A stretch of 64,000 nt of DNA from Elephas maximus indicus (Eukaryota; Chordata; Mammalia; Proboscidea; Elephantidae), in NCBI RefSeq assembly GCF_024166365.1, contig NC_064825.1, forward strand, positions 104,732,480 through 104,796,479. The letters are read 5' to 3'. This document shows positions 45,806 to 57,909 of this stretch, in pieces (position 1 is the first letter of the stretch; each line of letters opens with the position of its first letter). Position numbers and translations under genes: made by a program. Below the pieces are notes generated by a model that searched no databases, was not told the origin of the DNA, and was given only the letters and a program-made list of their open reading frames with translations.

Positions 45806-46732
45806 CTAAGCTACCCTTGTCTTCAAAAAACTTCTCATGGCATTTTTTACCTTTGTGTTTCTCACTGTATAAGTGATAGGGTTTAACATGGGAGTGAGGA
45901 TTGCAAAAAAGACAGTCACCAACTTGTCCACTGGATAGGTGGCCACGGGACGCATGTAAGTGAATATACACGGCACAAAGAAAAGTACAACTACAGTAAA
46001 ATGGGAGCCACAGGTGGAGAGGGCTTTGTGCTGCCCTTCAGAGGCATGGGATTTCAGGGAGCACAGGATGACTATGTTGGAGATGAGTAACATGGAAAAA
46101 ATGAGCAAGCACATGTCCCCACTGTTGGCAGCCACCACCATTCCAAGTATATAGGTGTCTCTGCAGGCAAGCTTCAGCAGTGGGAAGAGGTCACACATGA
46201 AATGGTCAATGGTATTGGGGCCGCAGAAGGGCAAGTTGATCACCAAGAGAATCTGCAGTGTAGCATGAAGCATCCCGCCAATCCATGCCACAACCACCAT
46301 GAGGTGGCAGAGTCCCTGTTGCATGATGGTAGTGTAGTACAGGGGCTTGCAGATGGCTACATAGCAGACATAGGCCATGACAATGAGGAGGATGATCTCT
46401 GACCCTCCCAGGAAGTGTTCCACAAAGAGCTGAGTCAGGCAGCTGCCCAATGAGATGGTTCTCCTCTGGTAGACCAGGTCAATGATCATTTCGGGGGTGG
46501 TGATGCAGGTGTAAGAGGCATCTATAAATGACAAGTAGGTGAGAAAGAAGTACATGGGAGCCGAAAGTGTGGGGCTGAAGGAGATGGTGATGACAATAAG
46601 CAGATTGGTCAGCACAGTAAATAGGAAAATGCACAAAAAGACAATGAAAAGTATTTTCTGCAAGTGTGGATTCTGTGTGAGTCCCAGGAGAATAAATTCA
46701 GTCACGTTGTTGGGAGGCATGAGACGATCCAT
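45806..46732 (-). CDS. Olfactory receptor, family 4 (OR4C-like), 308 aa, DRY motif lost
   Basis: Full-length 308-residue odorant receptor frame. It has N9-V-T glycosylation, [28 protein letters not shown] from 59, C98, [19 protein letters not shown] from 168, [14 protein letters not shown] from 236 and [12 protein letters not shown] at 281-292. The G-protein-coupling motif [10 protein letters not shown] reads [10 protein letters not shown] (119-128): Asp122 is Val and Arg123 is Cys, each explicable by one base change in the codon. NPLIY is NPITY and the TM5 Ser-Tyr pair reads Ser-Asn. The frame is open, so this may be a recently decaying gene or a receptor with altered coupling. A good acceptor (ctttttgcag, AG at 46767-46768) precedes a 34-base stretch of 5' untranslated exon before the ATG. 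Confidence 0.92.
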   Translation of the reverse strand: MDRLMPPNNVTEFILLGLTQNPHLQKILFIVFLCIFLFTVLTNLLIVITISFSPTLSAPMYFFLTYLSFIDASYTCITTPEMIIDLVYQRRTISLGSCLTQLFVEHFLGGSEIILLIVMAYVCYVAICKPLYYTTIMQQGLCHLMVVVAWIGGMLHATLQILLVINLPFCGPNTIDHFMCDLFPLLKLACRDTYILGMVVAANSGDMCLLIFSMLLISNIVILCSLKSHASEGQHKALSTCGSHFTVVVLFFVPCIFTYMRPVATYPVDKLVTVFFAILTPMLNPITYTVRNTKVKNAMRSFLKTRVA

Positions 46733-46765
46733 TAAGGGAATGATGTCTTTCTGAGACCTGAATTA

Positions 46766-46783
46766 CCTGCAAAAAGATCAAGA
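46766..46783 (-). promoter_or_regulatory. Predicted 3' splice acceptor before the 45806-46732 receptor
   Basis: The minus strand reads tgatctttttgcag, a canonical acceptor, 34 bases before the ATG. It fits the non-coding-exon plus coding-exon layout of OR genes. Confidence 0.5.
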
Positions 46784-47319
46784 AAGATACCTAATTAATG
46801 GTGAAAGGGTTATAGTTTGAATTTCACAATATACAAATAGGGTAGTTGCCATAATTATGCAGCTTGTCTTTAGCATCCTTCACCATGGTAACTGGCTCAA
46901 TTATTCTTTCCTGCTTCCTCCATGTGCTTTCTCCTTATTTTCAGAGACACCTAATCAACTATAAAGCATCTTCTGTAGGGCAACAACTGATGTGTAATTT
47001 ACTGAGAAAGTACTCGGCAATATACATGAGGGGAACTGGATTCTCGTCCTGCTTCTGCCTCCAGGTGACTTTGCTAAGTCCTTTCCCTACGCTTCTGAGC
47101 TCTCCTCTACACCTGGGAGCTTAGTAGTCGTAACTGTGAAATTTATCTTGGGAGCTTCTAAGTACTGCACACAGGTAAGAGTTATTCCTTCTTCCAGGAG
47201 AATTTGCATTCGAGCCCCCAGTTCTAATTGCAGAATGAATGACATTATTGTCTCCTGGTCAAGAAATATCTATCATAAGGAGACAGATTAGGGAATTTTG
47301 TAACCAGTTGGAAACACCC
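46784..47319. other. 5' flank of the 45806-46732 receptor
   Basis: No gene or clear promoter seen. An upstream non-coding exon is expected somewhere here or further right. Confidence 0.45.
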
Positions 47320-47436
47320 ACCACAAAACATATGCTATTCATGTCTGTTTCCTTGCTGTGCCTACTAAAGTGTCAAAGAATGTCTGCAGTGTCTGGCACT
47401 TACCAAGTAATGAATGCTTGGTGAATTGACACACTT
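47320..47436 (+). mobile_element. L2 LINE 3' end
   Basis: Reads catgtctgtttccttgctgt, gcagtgtctggcacttacca and gaatgcttggtgaattgaca, the pattern of L2 tails. Confidence 0.55.
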
Positions 47437-49570
47437 TCTATACAACCCTGTGTAAGAATATACATGCTTCGCTAGTCCATAAACCTAGGAACCCAAGTGC
47501 TCTGGTACTTCCACTCTGTTTATTACTACTCTCTATGAGAAAAATAAACTTTTGGAAGGAAGTTGCATTCCAGTTTAACGTTTCCAACAAATTTTGTGGG
47601 GTGAGTTGAAAATATTAATTGGCTCTAGGAAACAGCATAGTACCAGATTATTGACTGTCAAGATAATTATAATTTTGGCTCATTAATACTGTTTATTTTA
47701 TGAAATTATATTGCAATGTAATTTAACTTAGTTCCACTCAGTAAAATTACAGCCTTAATAAAATCAGATAAAACAAACAACCAACCAAAGCTCTTGGATA
47801 GGTTTTCAGTCCACGAAGTTCTATCAAGAAAAGGGAATCCTTATTTCCAAAGTTTTAAGAATAGAATTTTAACTTGTAGAAGAGGAAGAAATATATTTTT
47901 GGTAAGATAAATAAAATGTTGAATATATATGAATATATACATGCATATATATATATAATATATATATATACATGCAAACCTATAAAATCTACTTATTACA
48001 TGTTCACTCATTCAATAGATATTTATTAGACTTTCATTTTGTACATTAATATATATGTTTGACTACATAAAGTCATGAAAAAAGTCGTTGTTACTGCTTT
48101 AGTGATACCTCTCCCTAGCACTTTATTAGCAAAGAGCAATGGCTCATTCATCCATGAGATGAATGATCCTCCTATGTCTTTTGTGCTCCTGCTATATGAA
48201 TTCTTATGCCTTCTTCTCCCATCCTGCCCAGCAGGTCCATCATCCGTCACTCTTAGTTACAAGATTTTGCATTATTTATACAGTGAGGATAATCATCCCA
48301 TATTTGGAAGCATAAAATTCCCAGAGAAAAGAGAAAACATAAAGGAAAATTTATTCTTTAAAAATTATGTATTTTCTTTTCAAAGGTAATTAGATAAAGT
48401 GCTTTTATTTTTTAATTGGCCAAGATGAAAATCTTACACCTATGTGACAACACAGTGCAGCAGCTTTTTTGCAATTCCTTTATTGTGAGGTGGACTCCCG
48501 CAAAAGAGTATGATGTACACAAAGGAAAAATAAGGCATTATTTATAAAAAGTGTTTTAACAATAGCTATGAAGAACTGGAAATCACTTTGTCTTTTTCCT
48601 TTAGTGCAATAATATTTTTCATTGAAAGTATTTTAAAAAGAAAAATTGTTATGTACAAATACGTTCAACACAATTATTATTAATAAACCAATAAAAAATA
48701 AAACTGCATGGCATGTCCAGCATTAGAAAAATGGTGAAGCCAAATATTTTGCATTTCATGGAATGGTGTATAACTTTTAAACGGGATTTTTTTTTTTTTT
48801 AAAGAATTGTGTAATGTCATAGGAAAACTCTTCTCATCATTTAAGTGGGACAATCTGCATACGAATTTGGACATCTAATTTGATTCTAACTAATTTAAAG
48901 ATATTTCAATTGAAAGAATGGAAAATAATTTGAAATGTTGTTATTTGGTTGTTGGAGGGGGGGGGATGAAAGGTGACCATGTAGTTTCAAGGTCCATTTA
49001 AATCTGAGATTTTATAATTATATTCTATTCTCAAAAAAAAAAAAAAAAATTCTCACCTATGAACTTATCTGACACAGCTTCATGCCCAGGGCCCCAAGCC
49101 ACCGTTAAATCACCCAGGCAGAAAGAAGGAATAAGTAAAGTTGTAAGATTTAAAGTGCCAATAGCTCAGCTACAATAAAACTCTTTGCTGATTTATAAAT
49201 GGCACCCTTGAATACTTTCTCTTGAGGCTTAAAAGTGTTGCTACATATTCTACTTGCAGGCAACTTCTCTGAAGTTTCTTAGCTGTAGCTAATGAGACCT
49301 CAGGAGTATTTCGTCATCATTAGCAGAACTTGCCAACCACCCAATTATTTCCAGTTACCTAACTGAACATAAGAGGAGGACTTTTACAACAATCCATCTT
49401 TGATTTTTAAATTCTTCCCTAAGTCTACAAGAAGAAAAATCACATGACAAGGGAAAAAAATGAGTTGACCACTTAAGAATAAACTAAAAGATATTAGAAT
49501 CTGGATATTTTGATAAGAAATTAGCTTAGTGGGCAGTTTCTAGGTGTTTGGCATTATATAAACAGCTGCT
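47437..49570. other. Non-coding, AT-rich
   Basis: No gene recognised. A (ta)n microsatellite lies at 47925-47972, and A, T and G runs at 48788, 48956 and 49034. The 104-codon open frame at 48075-48389 has no family features. Confidence 0.5.
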
Positions 49571-50095
49571 AACTTAGTTGTCTAGTGCTGCTATAAGAGA
49601 AATACCACAAGTGGATGGCCTTAACAAAGAGAAATTTATTCTTTCTCAATCTGGGAGTATAGAAGTCCAAATTCTGAGTGCCAACTCTAAGGTAAGGCTT
49701 TCTTTCTCTGTGGGTTCTGGAGGAAGCTCCTTGTCATCAGTCTTCCCGTAGTCTAGGAGCTTCTCTGTGCAGAAACCTCAGGTCCAAAGAATGCACTCTG
49801 CTCCTGGCATTGCTTTCTTGGTGGTATGAGTTTCCCAGGTCTCTCTGCTCACTTCTTTCTTTTCTATCTCAAAAGAGATTGTCTCAAGACACAATCCAAT
49901 CTTGTAGACTAAATCCTGCCTCATTAACACAACTGCCACTAATCCCATCTCATTAATATCCTAGAGATAGGATTTATAACACATAGGAAAATCACATCAG
50001 ATGACAAAATGAAGGACAATCACACAATACTGGGAATCATGACCTATCCAAATTGATACACATGTTTTTGGGAAGCACATTTCAATCCATGACAT
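49571..50095 (-). mobile_element. ERVL-MaLR-like solo LTR, near complete
   Basis: Starts tagttgtctagtgctgctat and ends ttcaatccatgacat, the reverse of the LTRs at 57910 and 62149. No internal region adjoins, so it is a solo LTR. Confidence 0.75.
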
Positions 50096-50334
50096 GTATG
50101 TAACTATCTGACTTTTTAATTCTTCGCTATAATATTTTGTGTCTTTATCAAGCCACCCTTTATGTGGCTCACAATTTTTAAGTGTTGTATTCAGGCATAC
50201 AGCAAGAGACATACATGATGCCTTCATACTGAGTACATTGTTAAGTACTTCCTCATAGCAGTTGATTCTCTAATCCTGGAATTAGACTAATATGATAATG
50301 AGGAAATAATTTCATGTCTTGAATTATTTATACA

Positions 50335-50530
50335 CAGAAGTAGTTTATACACTGAGCCATTTCTGCAGCCTTTTAAATTGAGTCAAACAATAGCCCTATG
50401 TAATGGGAATGACACAGCTATCAATATTCGCATTTTATAACCAGGAAAACTAAGACAGAGAATCAGGAAATTGACCGCCAAGGTAAAAGAAGAAACTAAC
50501 CCTCCTGAATCCTGGTTCAAGTTTCTTATT
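50335..50530 (-). mobile_element. MIR SINE
   Basis: Reverse MIR: aatagccctatgtaatggga, cgcattttataaccaggaaa, cctcctgaatcctggttcaa. Confidence 0.7.
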
Positions 50531-51228
50531 CTTAGATTATTGTTTTACAGCAGAAGTGTCATGGCACATTTATGTTGACATCCATTTTGAGTATATTACA
50601 AGTCACCTATTAAAAATAATAAAATGCCATTGTTTGAAAAATTACTTTTAAAAACAAAATAAATTCAGTTCAGAAACATTCCTATACAGGACCACATTTA
50701 TTCACCTATGTTCAACTCTGCTGTTTAAATAAAAGGAAAAATAAATTGTGTTTAGCTTCTGAATTGGTTCAAGAGGGTACAATCACTGCGAGCAGCATGT
50801 GTAGTGGGAGAAAAATAATTTAAGAAAGCTGTCTGTGACCATGTGACTAAACTTATTTTGACTAAACATCTGACTATTATAGTGCTTGTCATAGCAGGTT
50901 CTATAGTTTGAAAGGGGATGTGAAACTATACAAAGAACTATAATTAATATGGATTTCCATATATGAAAATGTCTTCAACTTTGTCTTTCAACTCTGGAAT
51001 GAATGTACAAAGTCAGAATTAGTCAAATTAGCATGTACTTCCAAGGTCATTTTGCCCATTCTCCTAAAAGATTGAAATCCATTCACAGTGACCCATTAAA
51101 TTGTCATTAATCTCTACTAAGCAACTAAAGTGGTGAGGAGAGAGATTTCTTTAGACTCCCTTACACCTGTCTAGTCTAGTTCTGCATGGCTTAGAGTAGT
51201 ATGAAATAGAGAAAGGGCAGAGTCTATG
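50531..51228. other. Non-coding, nothing recognised
   Basis: No gene or family seen. Confidence 0.5.
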
Positions 51229-51618
51229 GTTGTTGTTGTTAGTTGCCTTCAAGTTGGCTCCTACTCATGGCAACCCTATGTATAATGGAACAAAACACCA
51301 TCCAGTCTTTCACCATCTTCAAAATCTTTGATATATTTAAGACCTTTTTTGGCTATTGTGACAATCCATCTCATTGAGGGCTTCCCTTGTTTTCACTAAC
51401 CCTCTACTTTACCAAAAAAGATGTCCTTTTCTAGCAGTTGGTTTTTCCTGATGATGTGTCAAAGGTAAGTAATCAAAAGTTTCATCATCTTTATTTCTAA
51501 GGAGCATTCTGATTGTATTTATTCTAAGACTGTTTTGTTTACTTTTCTTGCAGTCCAACGTATATTCAGTATTCTTCACCAACACCACAGTTTGAATACA
51601 TCAATTCTTCTATGGAGT
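51229..51618 (-). mobile_element. RTE LINE 3' end, divergent
   Basis: Starts ttgttgttgttagttgcctt and holds decayed versions of the RTE C-terminal words; more diverged than the copies at 31124 and 43970, so an older insertion. Confidence 0.85.
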
Positions 51619-52799
51619 TAGGTCTGAATCAGTCAGGGTTGGCTCCGAAGGTAATTTTCCAAAAGGGGTGTTCCTGAAGCTATATCAGAAAAGCTTGTTT
51701 CCATAATACAATTCCAAGGAAAGAGTGGAAAAAACACTGGAGAGACAGTAACACAGATTTTCAAACTGGAAAATACATTAGAATAAAAACATGAGAAATG
51801 AAATATGCATCAGCTCACAGTTGGAAAGAAACCAGTTGAGCTACAGTTTCATGTATGACAGATTTAGGGACCGATTCCACACCAAAAAGAAGTGTGGCTG
51901 CCAAAGTGTTCATCTTATGGCCAACTTCATACATTTCAATCAGCAGAGGTCCATGTTTTCAAGGCAATCAAACCTTCAAGAACAGAGGTCTTATCCTCAA
52001 TTATTTAGTCCAGGCCAAAGATCCTTTCATCAAAAGAAAACATCTCCCGAGCTGTTTACCAAAAATGGAAAGGTTTAAGGTGGTGGGCTGTGGCCAACTC
52101 TTGGCCTGTAGAAATATAATCTCTTATGACTCTTCCAATTTTACTTCTTCCAAATGAAGTAGAATCAAATATAACAATATTTAAGGGAATAAAAATGGAA
52201 TGAACATAATCAAAGAGCTTGGAAACACCTCCTAAGTTACCAAAGTAAACTACCAATAAATATAGGGAGACCTATTTAAGATCATACAATGAGATGGTGG
52301 CACAGTAAGGAAAAAAAAACAGTGTCTACTGATCCTGAAGCTGGTGTTCTTACCCTCCACTGTGTTTCACAGTCATAATATCTTGCTAATTATTGTTGCA
52401 TCTTAGAGTCCTCTGAGTTCTCGAATAAAACGTATGATACTCATGAGGTGGGAGGCACTATGTCAAAGTGTCCTCTAAAGACATCTATGGCATACATTCA
52501 TCTTGTGGTCTCAAACTTCATTTTTTAAAAGAACCAAAACTTATTTGCAACAAAGTCTTATGAGTTAGGTAAGTTCTTTAGCTGAGAAATCCTCCTTTGA
52601 CCAACTGAGGAGTAATGATTTCTCTTTTCTTGTATGCCTTATGCTTAAGCCATCTCTGGAAGCAGTTTGTAAAGAGGAGTCTCAGATATATACTTAATAA
52701 TGTTAGATTCAAGTAACAATATAGTGAATTTTTAATAGTGAAATTGATATGTTACAATGTGTTTTTGCGGAAAAAAAAAAACAGCACTTAATTACCACT
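51619..52799. other. Non-coding, two overlapping small open frames
   Basis: Frames at 51791-52078 (95 codons) and 51855-52157 (100 codons) overlap on the plus strand. Neither shows a domain, signal peptide or family likeness, so I do not call a gene. No repeat is recognised. Confidence 0.4.
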
Positions 52800-52968
52800 A
52801 AGGAGCCATGGTGACCCAGTGATTAAGAGTTAGGCCTGTTAACCAAAAGGTCAGCAGTTTGAATCTACCAGCTGCTCCTTGGAAACCCTATGGGGCACTC
52901 TACTCTGTCCTATAGGATCTCTATGACTCAGAATCAACTCAATGGAAATGGGATTTTGTTTGTTTCTT
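52800..52968 (+). mobile_element. AfroSINE
   Basis: Plus strand from aggagccatggtgacccagt to agaatcaactcaatggaaat with a (gttt)n tail. Confidence 0.92.
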
Positions 52969-53016
52969 TGTTTAAATGATTTTAAATCTAATAAAATATC
53001 ACTTCCTATGACACAT

Positions 53017-53150
53017 GGAGCCCTGGTGGAGTAGCGAAGCGTTTAAGAGTTTGGCTGCTAACCAAAAGGTAAGCAGTTCAAATATGTCAGTCTCTCTTTG
53101 GACCATAGGGTACTATAGGGTCGCTGTGTGTCAGAATCAACTTGATGGCA
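53017..53150 (+). mobile_element. AfroSINE, short body
   Basis: Plus strand from ggagccctggtggagtagcg; the middle is shortened before gggtcgctgtgtgtcagaat. Confidence 0.88.
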
Positions 53151-53239
53151 GCAAGTATAACATAAAATTAAAAAAAAAAAAAACCAGACCATAACTAAGG
53201 ATAACTAAGTACTAAAAAAAAAAGAATTACATATAGTGA

Positions 53240-53410
53240 AAAAGTCACAGGATGTGAAGTGAGTTTGAGCACAAGACTGATTTATTTGTTCTATGATCTA
53301 ATTATTTAAATTTTATGACCCCCCTATTTTTTTTCCAGTAAAATAATAACATGAACTAAATTTCAATGTTATAGGGTCATTGTGACCATCAAAGGACACT
53401 TTAGAATTTC
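53240..53410 (+). mobile_element. MIR SINE, weak
   Basis: MIR-like order: gagcacaagactgatttatt, gtaaaataataacatgaact, ttatagggtcattgtgacca. Confidence 0.5.
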
Positions 53411-53717
53411 ACTTAGGTTTAAATACAATTAATTTTTATTACTGACAGCTTTTACTTGACAGAACAAGAAGCCCATATAATTTTAAACATTGGTATATTG
53501 TCAGTGTGTTGAGAGAGTATTAGCAAGTATTTTCTTTCTAAACTGTATTCTGCACTGTCCTAGATACCAGTAGCCAATATGGGTTCTGAGTAACAATAGC
53601 TCACATGTGCAAGTCAGTTATACAACTCTGCAATTAGAGAAGAGAATTTTCAATTTGCAACAAAGCAAGAAAGGCTTTGATGTAAAATAAAGGCTGCCTT
53701 TGATCCTGATACAATTT

Positions 53718-53872
53718 GAAATGGTTGAAAGAATATGGGATTTGTAATTAGAACAAATGCAGATTCAAATAGCTCTGCCTCTGACCTTGGGCTGATCATT
53801 TAGCCCTTTTTAACTTAATTTTTATCATCTGTAAATCAGGATAGTTATTGCAAAGTGTAATGTGAAGGATCA
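53718..53872 (+). mobile_element. MIR SINE, cut at its 3' end
   Basis: MIR core: gcagattcaaatagctctgc, tgaccttgggctgatcattt, tcatctgtaaatcaggatag. The LTR-like element that follows ends it. Confidence 0.75.
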
Positions 53873-54460
53873 TTTGTGTGGCCTGTCTACCCACAGTCTT
53901 GTAACTCCCAGCAGCACTCTGTGGTAGGGTAATTGTGGCCCACCAAAGGGATTGGTCAGTTTTGCCATCCAACTGGGCTTGAAATGAGCCACACCAAATG
54001 GGGTAGAGAAGAGATCCCACTGCCACCAAAGAATAACAGCCAGAAGCCAGCACATTGTTTGGACCTGGGGCTCCTGTGCTAAGAAGCTCAGAGACCAATA
54101 GAGGCAATGAGCTAAAACCCAGAAGATGGTGAGAAGTGGTGGGAAGAAAGAACTGGCAGGAGAAGGCTTGGTGGGCTTCCTGGCCCATGAAGAAAGTTGA
54201 GTGCCTTTGGGCAGTTGCCTAGGACCAGCGAGAGTTGTGCCTGTGAACACAGCTGGGAAGAGGCTGTCCTGATGGAAGAGCTGTATCTTGGACGTTCTTG
54301 GGCCTGAATTGTAACTCTTACTTCCCTAATAAACACCATATTCGTGAGTATTGTCTGTGAGTACTGTGTGGCCCTTCCAATGGATTACCGAACCCAGCAG
54401 AGAAGTAGAGAGCGCCATGGAGGGACAGCTGGTATCAGAATTAGTAAAGACGGCGGAGAA
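53873..54460 (+). mobile_element. LTR-like interspersed element, family uncertain
   Basis: Starts tgtgtggcctgtctaccc and is GC-richer than its surroundings, with a polyadenylation-like ccctaataaacaccat near 54324 followed by about 100 bases, as in an LTR. No internal region is seen. The right edge and family are guesses. Confidence 0.4.
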
Positions 54461-54611
54461 AGGAGGCACATATGACTTCCGCCAAGAATCAGTTTTGGGC
54501 TGTTGATTTTGATTCTCCTTTCCGTTTGTGAAGTTAGAGGAGGTCAGATACCACCTCCATGCCATTCTTGGGCAAAGGTTCTATGGGAGTTAAGTGATAT
54601 AGGTGGGAAAG

Positions 54612-54700
54612 AGCTATATATATACATATATATGTGCATATATGTACATATATATACACACACACACACACACACAAACCCACAAACATATATATGTAAC
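54612..54700. repeat. (TA)n/(CA)n microsatellite
   Basis: Alternating ta runs pass into a (ac)n run at about 54656-54676, just beyond the 3' end of the 54746-55699 receptor. Confidence 0.9.
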
Positions 54701-54745
54701 ATAAAAATATAAAGATTATGATAGAAATAAAATCTTCATATTGGG

Positions 54746-55699
54746 TTATTTATTATCTGAAATTACATTTCTTTTCAGTAACATTTTGATGGCATTTTTT
54801 ACTTCTGCATTCCTTAATGTGTAGATAGTGGGATTTAACATGGGAGTGACGAGGGTATAGAATACAGTTATGGCTTTATCCATGGAGAAGGTGGCTACTG
54901 GTCGCATATACATAAAAATACAGGGCACAAAGAACAAAACAACAACAGTGATGTGGGAGGTACAGGTAGAGAGGGCCTTTTTCCTTCCTGCAGAGCTGTG
55001 AATCCTCAACGAATGCAGGATGAAGACATAGGATACCAACAACATTACAAAGATAATCACAGACATTACCCCACCATTGGCAGCAATCAGGAGACCAACA
55101 AGGAAAGTGTCTGTGCAGGCAAGTTGTATCAGTGGAAAGACGTCACACATGAAGTGATCCATAATGTTGGGGCCACAGAATGGGAGCCAGAAAGTGACAA
55201 GAATCTGTCCAATAGAGTGGAGAAAACCCACAGTCCAAGACATCCCCACCAAAAAGCAGCATACATGATGGTTCATGGTGGTCACATAGTGCAGAGGTCT
55301 ACAGATGGCCACATAACGGTCATAGGCCATGACCACAAGGAGGGCAATCTCAGAACCACCTAAGAAATGTTCAGTAAAGATCTGTGTCATGCAGCCATTG
55401 AAGGAGGTGGTTTTTGTCTCAGAGAGCAAGTCAGCTAGCATTTTAGGGATTATGCAAGAGGAGTAGCAGGCATCTATCAAAGATAAGAAGGCCAGGAAGA
55501 AATACATTGGGGACTTCAATGTCTGACTGCAGATTATGGTGACCACAATAAGCAGGTTTCCTGAGACGGTGACAATGTAGGTGATAAACAAAACAACAAC
55601 TAGAACTCTCTGCATCTGAGGATTCTGTGTAAGTCCTATTAGAATTAAATCAGTCACATTCGCCCTGTTTTCTTTCATTTCAGTGCTGATGATGGACAC
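54746..55699 (-). CDS. Olfactory receptor, family 4 (OR4C-like), 317 aa, or 310 from the second Met
   Basis: Complete odorant receptor with intact family motifs: N14-V-T glycosylation, GN at 47-48, [15 protein letters not shown] from 63, C103, [15 protein letters not shown] at 124-138, [15 protein letters not shown] from 172, SY at 223-224, [14 protein letters not shown] from 241 and [17 protein letters not shown] from 286. Met8 (codon at 55678-55676) begins [16 protein letters not shown], matching the normal family start, so the first seven residues are probably untranslated and the protein is 310 residues. Both Mets lie in one exon, since a strong acceptor (tgtctttacag, AG at 55716-55717) is just upstream. 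This is the most regular receptor in the window together with the one at 19215. Confidence 0.94.
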   Translation of the reverse strand: MSIISTEMKENRANVTDLILIGLTQNPQMQRVLVVVLFITYIVTVSGNLLIVVTIICSQTLKSPMYFFLAFLSLIDACYSSCIIPKMLADLLSETKTTSFNGCMTQIFTEHFLGGSEIALLVVMAYDRYVAICRPLHYVTTMNHHVCCFLVGMSWTVGFLHSIGQILVTFWLPFCGPNIMDHFMCDVFPLIQLACTDTFLVGLLIAANGGVMSVIIFVMLLVSYVFILHSLRIHSSAGRKKALSTCTSHITVVVLFFVPCIFMYMRPVATFSMDKAITVFYTLVTPMLNPTIYTLRNAEVKNAIKMLLKRNVISDNK

Positions 55700-55714
55700 A
55701 GATATTGGGATTAT

Positions 55715-55730
55715 CCTGTAAAGACAACAT
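55715..55730 (-). promoter_or_regulatory. Predicted 3' splice acceptor before the 54746-55699 receptor
   Basis: On the minus strand the bases read tgttgtctttacag then gataatcc, a good polypyrimidine-AG acceptor 16 bases before the first ATG. OR genes normally have the whole coding region in one exon with upstream non-coding exons, so this likely marks the start of the coding exon. The upstream exon was not located. Confidence 0.5.
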
Positions 55731-56044
55731 TCTTAAGAGCAGAATGACAAGCATTTCATATTTTGTGTTTTCAAATAAGACCAAAACATTTTAATAAATA
55801 AACTGTTTTCCTTCATGGCGTACAGTAAGAGAAAAAATATGCTTTTTCTATTTTACAAACATATTAGAACCATTGAGGCTGTCTAATCCAGCTTCTATTG
55901 ATGCTGGAAACCCATCTACAACAACTTGTGACAAGTGGTCACTGGGCATTTGCTGGAGGACATCTAGGCACAGGGAGCTCATCACATTATAAATTCCTTC
56001 TCAGCCAGCAAGAAATGTTAGACAACTCATATATGTGCGTGCGT
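55731..56044. other. 5' flank of the 54746-55699 receptor
   Basis: No gene seen; upstream exons are expected here or further right but none can be placed. Confidence 0.45.
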
Positions 56045-56232
56045 GAATCCCTGGTGGTACAACAGATAAACACTCGGTTGCTAAACAAAATGTTGGCACT
56101 TCAAACCTACCAGTCGTTCTGTGGGAGAAAAGACCTGACCATCTGCTCCCATAGAGATTTCAGCCTAGGAAACCCTATAGGGCAGTTCTACTCTGTCAAA
56201 TATGGTTGCTGTGAGTCAGAATCAACCACACA
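56045..56232 (+). mobile_element. AfroSINE, long variant
   Basis: Plus strand from aatccctggtggtacaacag to gctgtgagtcagaatcaacc; the A box is decayed. Confidence 0.88.
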
Positions 56233-56247
56233 ACACACAACAAAAAT

Positions 56248-56300
56248 GACACACACACACACATATATACATATATATACACAAGTGTGTGTATACGTAT
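56248..56300. repeat. (AC)n/(TA)n microsatellite
   Basis: An (ac)n run then alternating atata and gtgtgt runs, between two SINE pieces. Confidence 0.85.
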
Positions 56301-56308
56301 CTGTATAC

Positions 56309-56356
56309 AAGGAACCCTGGCGGAGCAGTGGTTAAGAGGTATGCCTGCTAACCAAC
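56309..56356 (+). mobile_element. AfroSINE head fragment
   Basis: Only the tRNA-like head: ggaaccctggcggagcagtg, gttaagaggtatgcctgcta, then unrelated sequence. Confidence 0.75.
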
Positions 56357-57909
56357 TATTGATTCTAGTTTCACACACTGTTGATACACAGATTAAGACC
56401 AAACCACCTGGCTCTTCCATTCAAGAGCCCTTTAAATAGGCCACAGAGAAGCAAAGCTGCACCTGCCTTCTTCACCACTTTATCTCCAGATCTACTTTAA
56501 TGTTTGACTCAGAGTGGTAGTCAATAAATATTAAGTGTGCAAACAAGTTGGAAGACAATTTACTTATTTCTCCTTTGTTTTCTTTTTCCAAAATAGGAGT
56601 GTTCACCATCTTACCTAGAAAAACAATTAAATAAAGTGTTGGAAAGTGAGCTAGATATACTCCCCTCAGCCCTTCAGATCTATTCTCACTCTTCTCCTCC
56701 ATGGCGGGCTTCCATGGTGTTCCTCAATCAGGCCTTCTTCTTCTCTGTCCAACAGGAAGTGGTAGATAAATGTTAGGAGGACAGGATGGGAAGGAAAGAA
56801 TGTCAGGGTTTATTATCCTGGGTCCTTCCCGTGGTTTATCAGTAACAGGGTACCTTTAACTAGGGTTACAGCTCTTGTTGGGTGGATATCTCCTACAGTT
56901 TTATTTCCTTTTGTAGTAATTTCTTCCCCTTGTCCCCTCAGGCCTTCTGGTGTTAATGATTTCCTATTGGTAGCTAGCCCTGGCAAGCTTTATTATCACC
57001 CTTAATTAATTTCCTTCATACCTTGATAAATAATCTTCATTAAACTTTTTTTTTAATCTGCCTTTTTGAGCATGCTGTTTCCTGTTAGAACTCCAATGGA
57101 TATGGAAAGTTTGTATTTTTTCTTGGTAAATAATAGAAATAATTGAAAAAATTTTAGGTTATTTAAAAATAATCTCTACTTCTTTTGATGTATAGCTGCT
57201 AAATAAATTTAACTTCTGTGAGAAAAAAATTGTGAAAGACTTTGAAATATAAAAAGACTACTGGCTATCTTCAATGAAAAGCTATGTGTTGTCTATAGTA
57301 CTCCCCTTGGGATTACATGATTCTATGAGGATTATGCCTTTCACTGTCTTTGAGCTATTTTACAACTCTTCCAGTTATAGAAAACTGATAATGCAAATAA
57401 TTCTTGTCCATAAAATTGGAAACATTGTCTGATGGGGTTCAATTGATTTCCCTCAGTTATTGTGGATAAAGTCAGTTTTGCATCTATTTGTAAATTCATG
57501 ACACATCCCTGACTGAACAAATGTGCTACACTGGATTCTCCTTTAAATGGATTATAACATACTCCTGGTTCCCTCCTTAATTAATGTGTTAAATAAAAAC
57601 TTTGTCATGTATTCATTTTATATTTGTATGAGAGCCATGATTTTATATTTTTTGGAAAAGTCTTTTGTCTTCGTGTATTAGAATTAATTAGAGAGAAAGC
57701 TGAAAAACTCTCAAAAATCCTGATTCTCTTTCTCTGTGTCTTATTGCATTACGGGTTTTTCTGTATTATTTTATTCGGGGGAGTTGTTTTAATTCATTTA
57801 TAAAATCTTTTTTTGAGACTTTGAAATCAAATATAAACAAGATATGATATTAAAGAACATTTTACCAGCCCCTCTAACTCCATTCTCAAAGAAAATTAGA
57901 GAAAATGAA
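56357..57909. other. Non-coding, AT-rich
   Basis: No gene or named repeat recognised over 1.5 kb; a few T-rich runs. Confidence 0.45.

Noticed and set aside
51791-52157. Two overlapping ~100-codon plus-strand frames
   Set aside because: No domain, codon pattern or neighbour supports them; the competing frames make chance likelier.
53796-54250. 130- and 126-codon overlapping minus-strand frames
   Set aside because: They lie across the LTR-like element at 53873-54460, overlap each other and show no family likeness.
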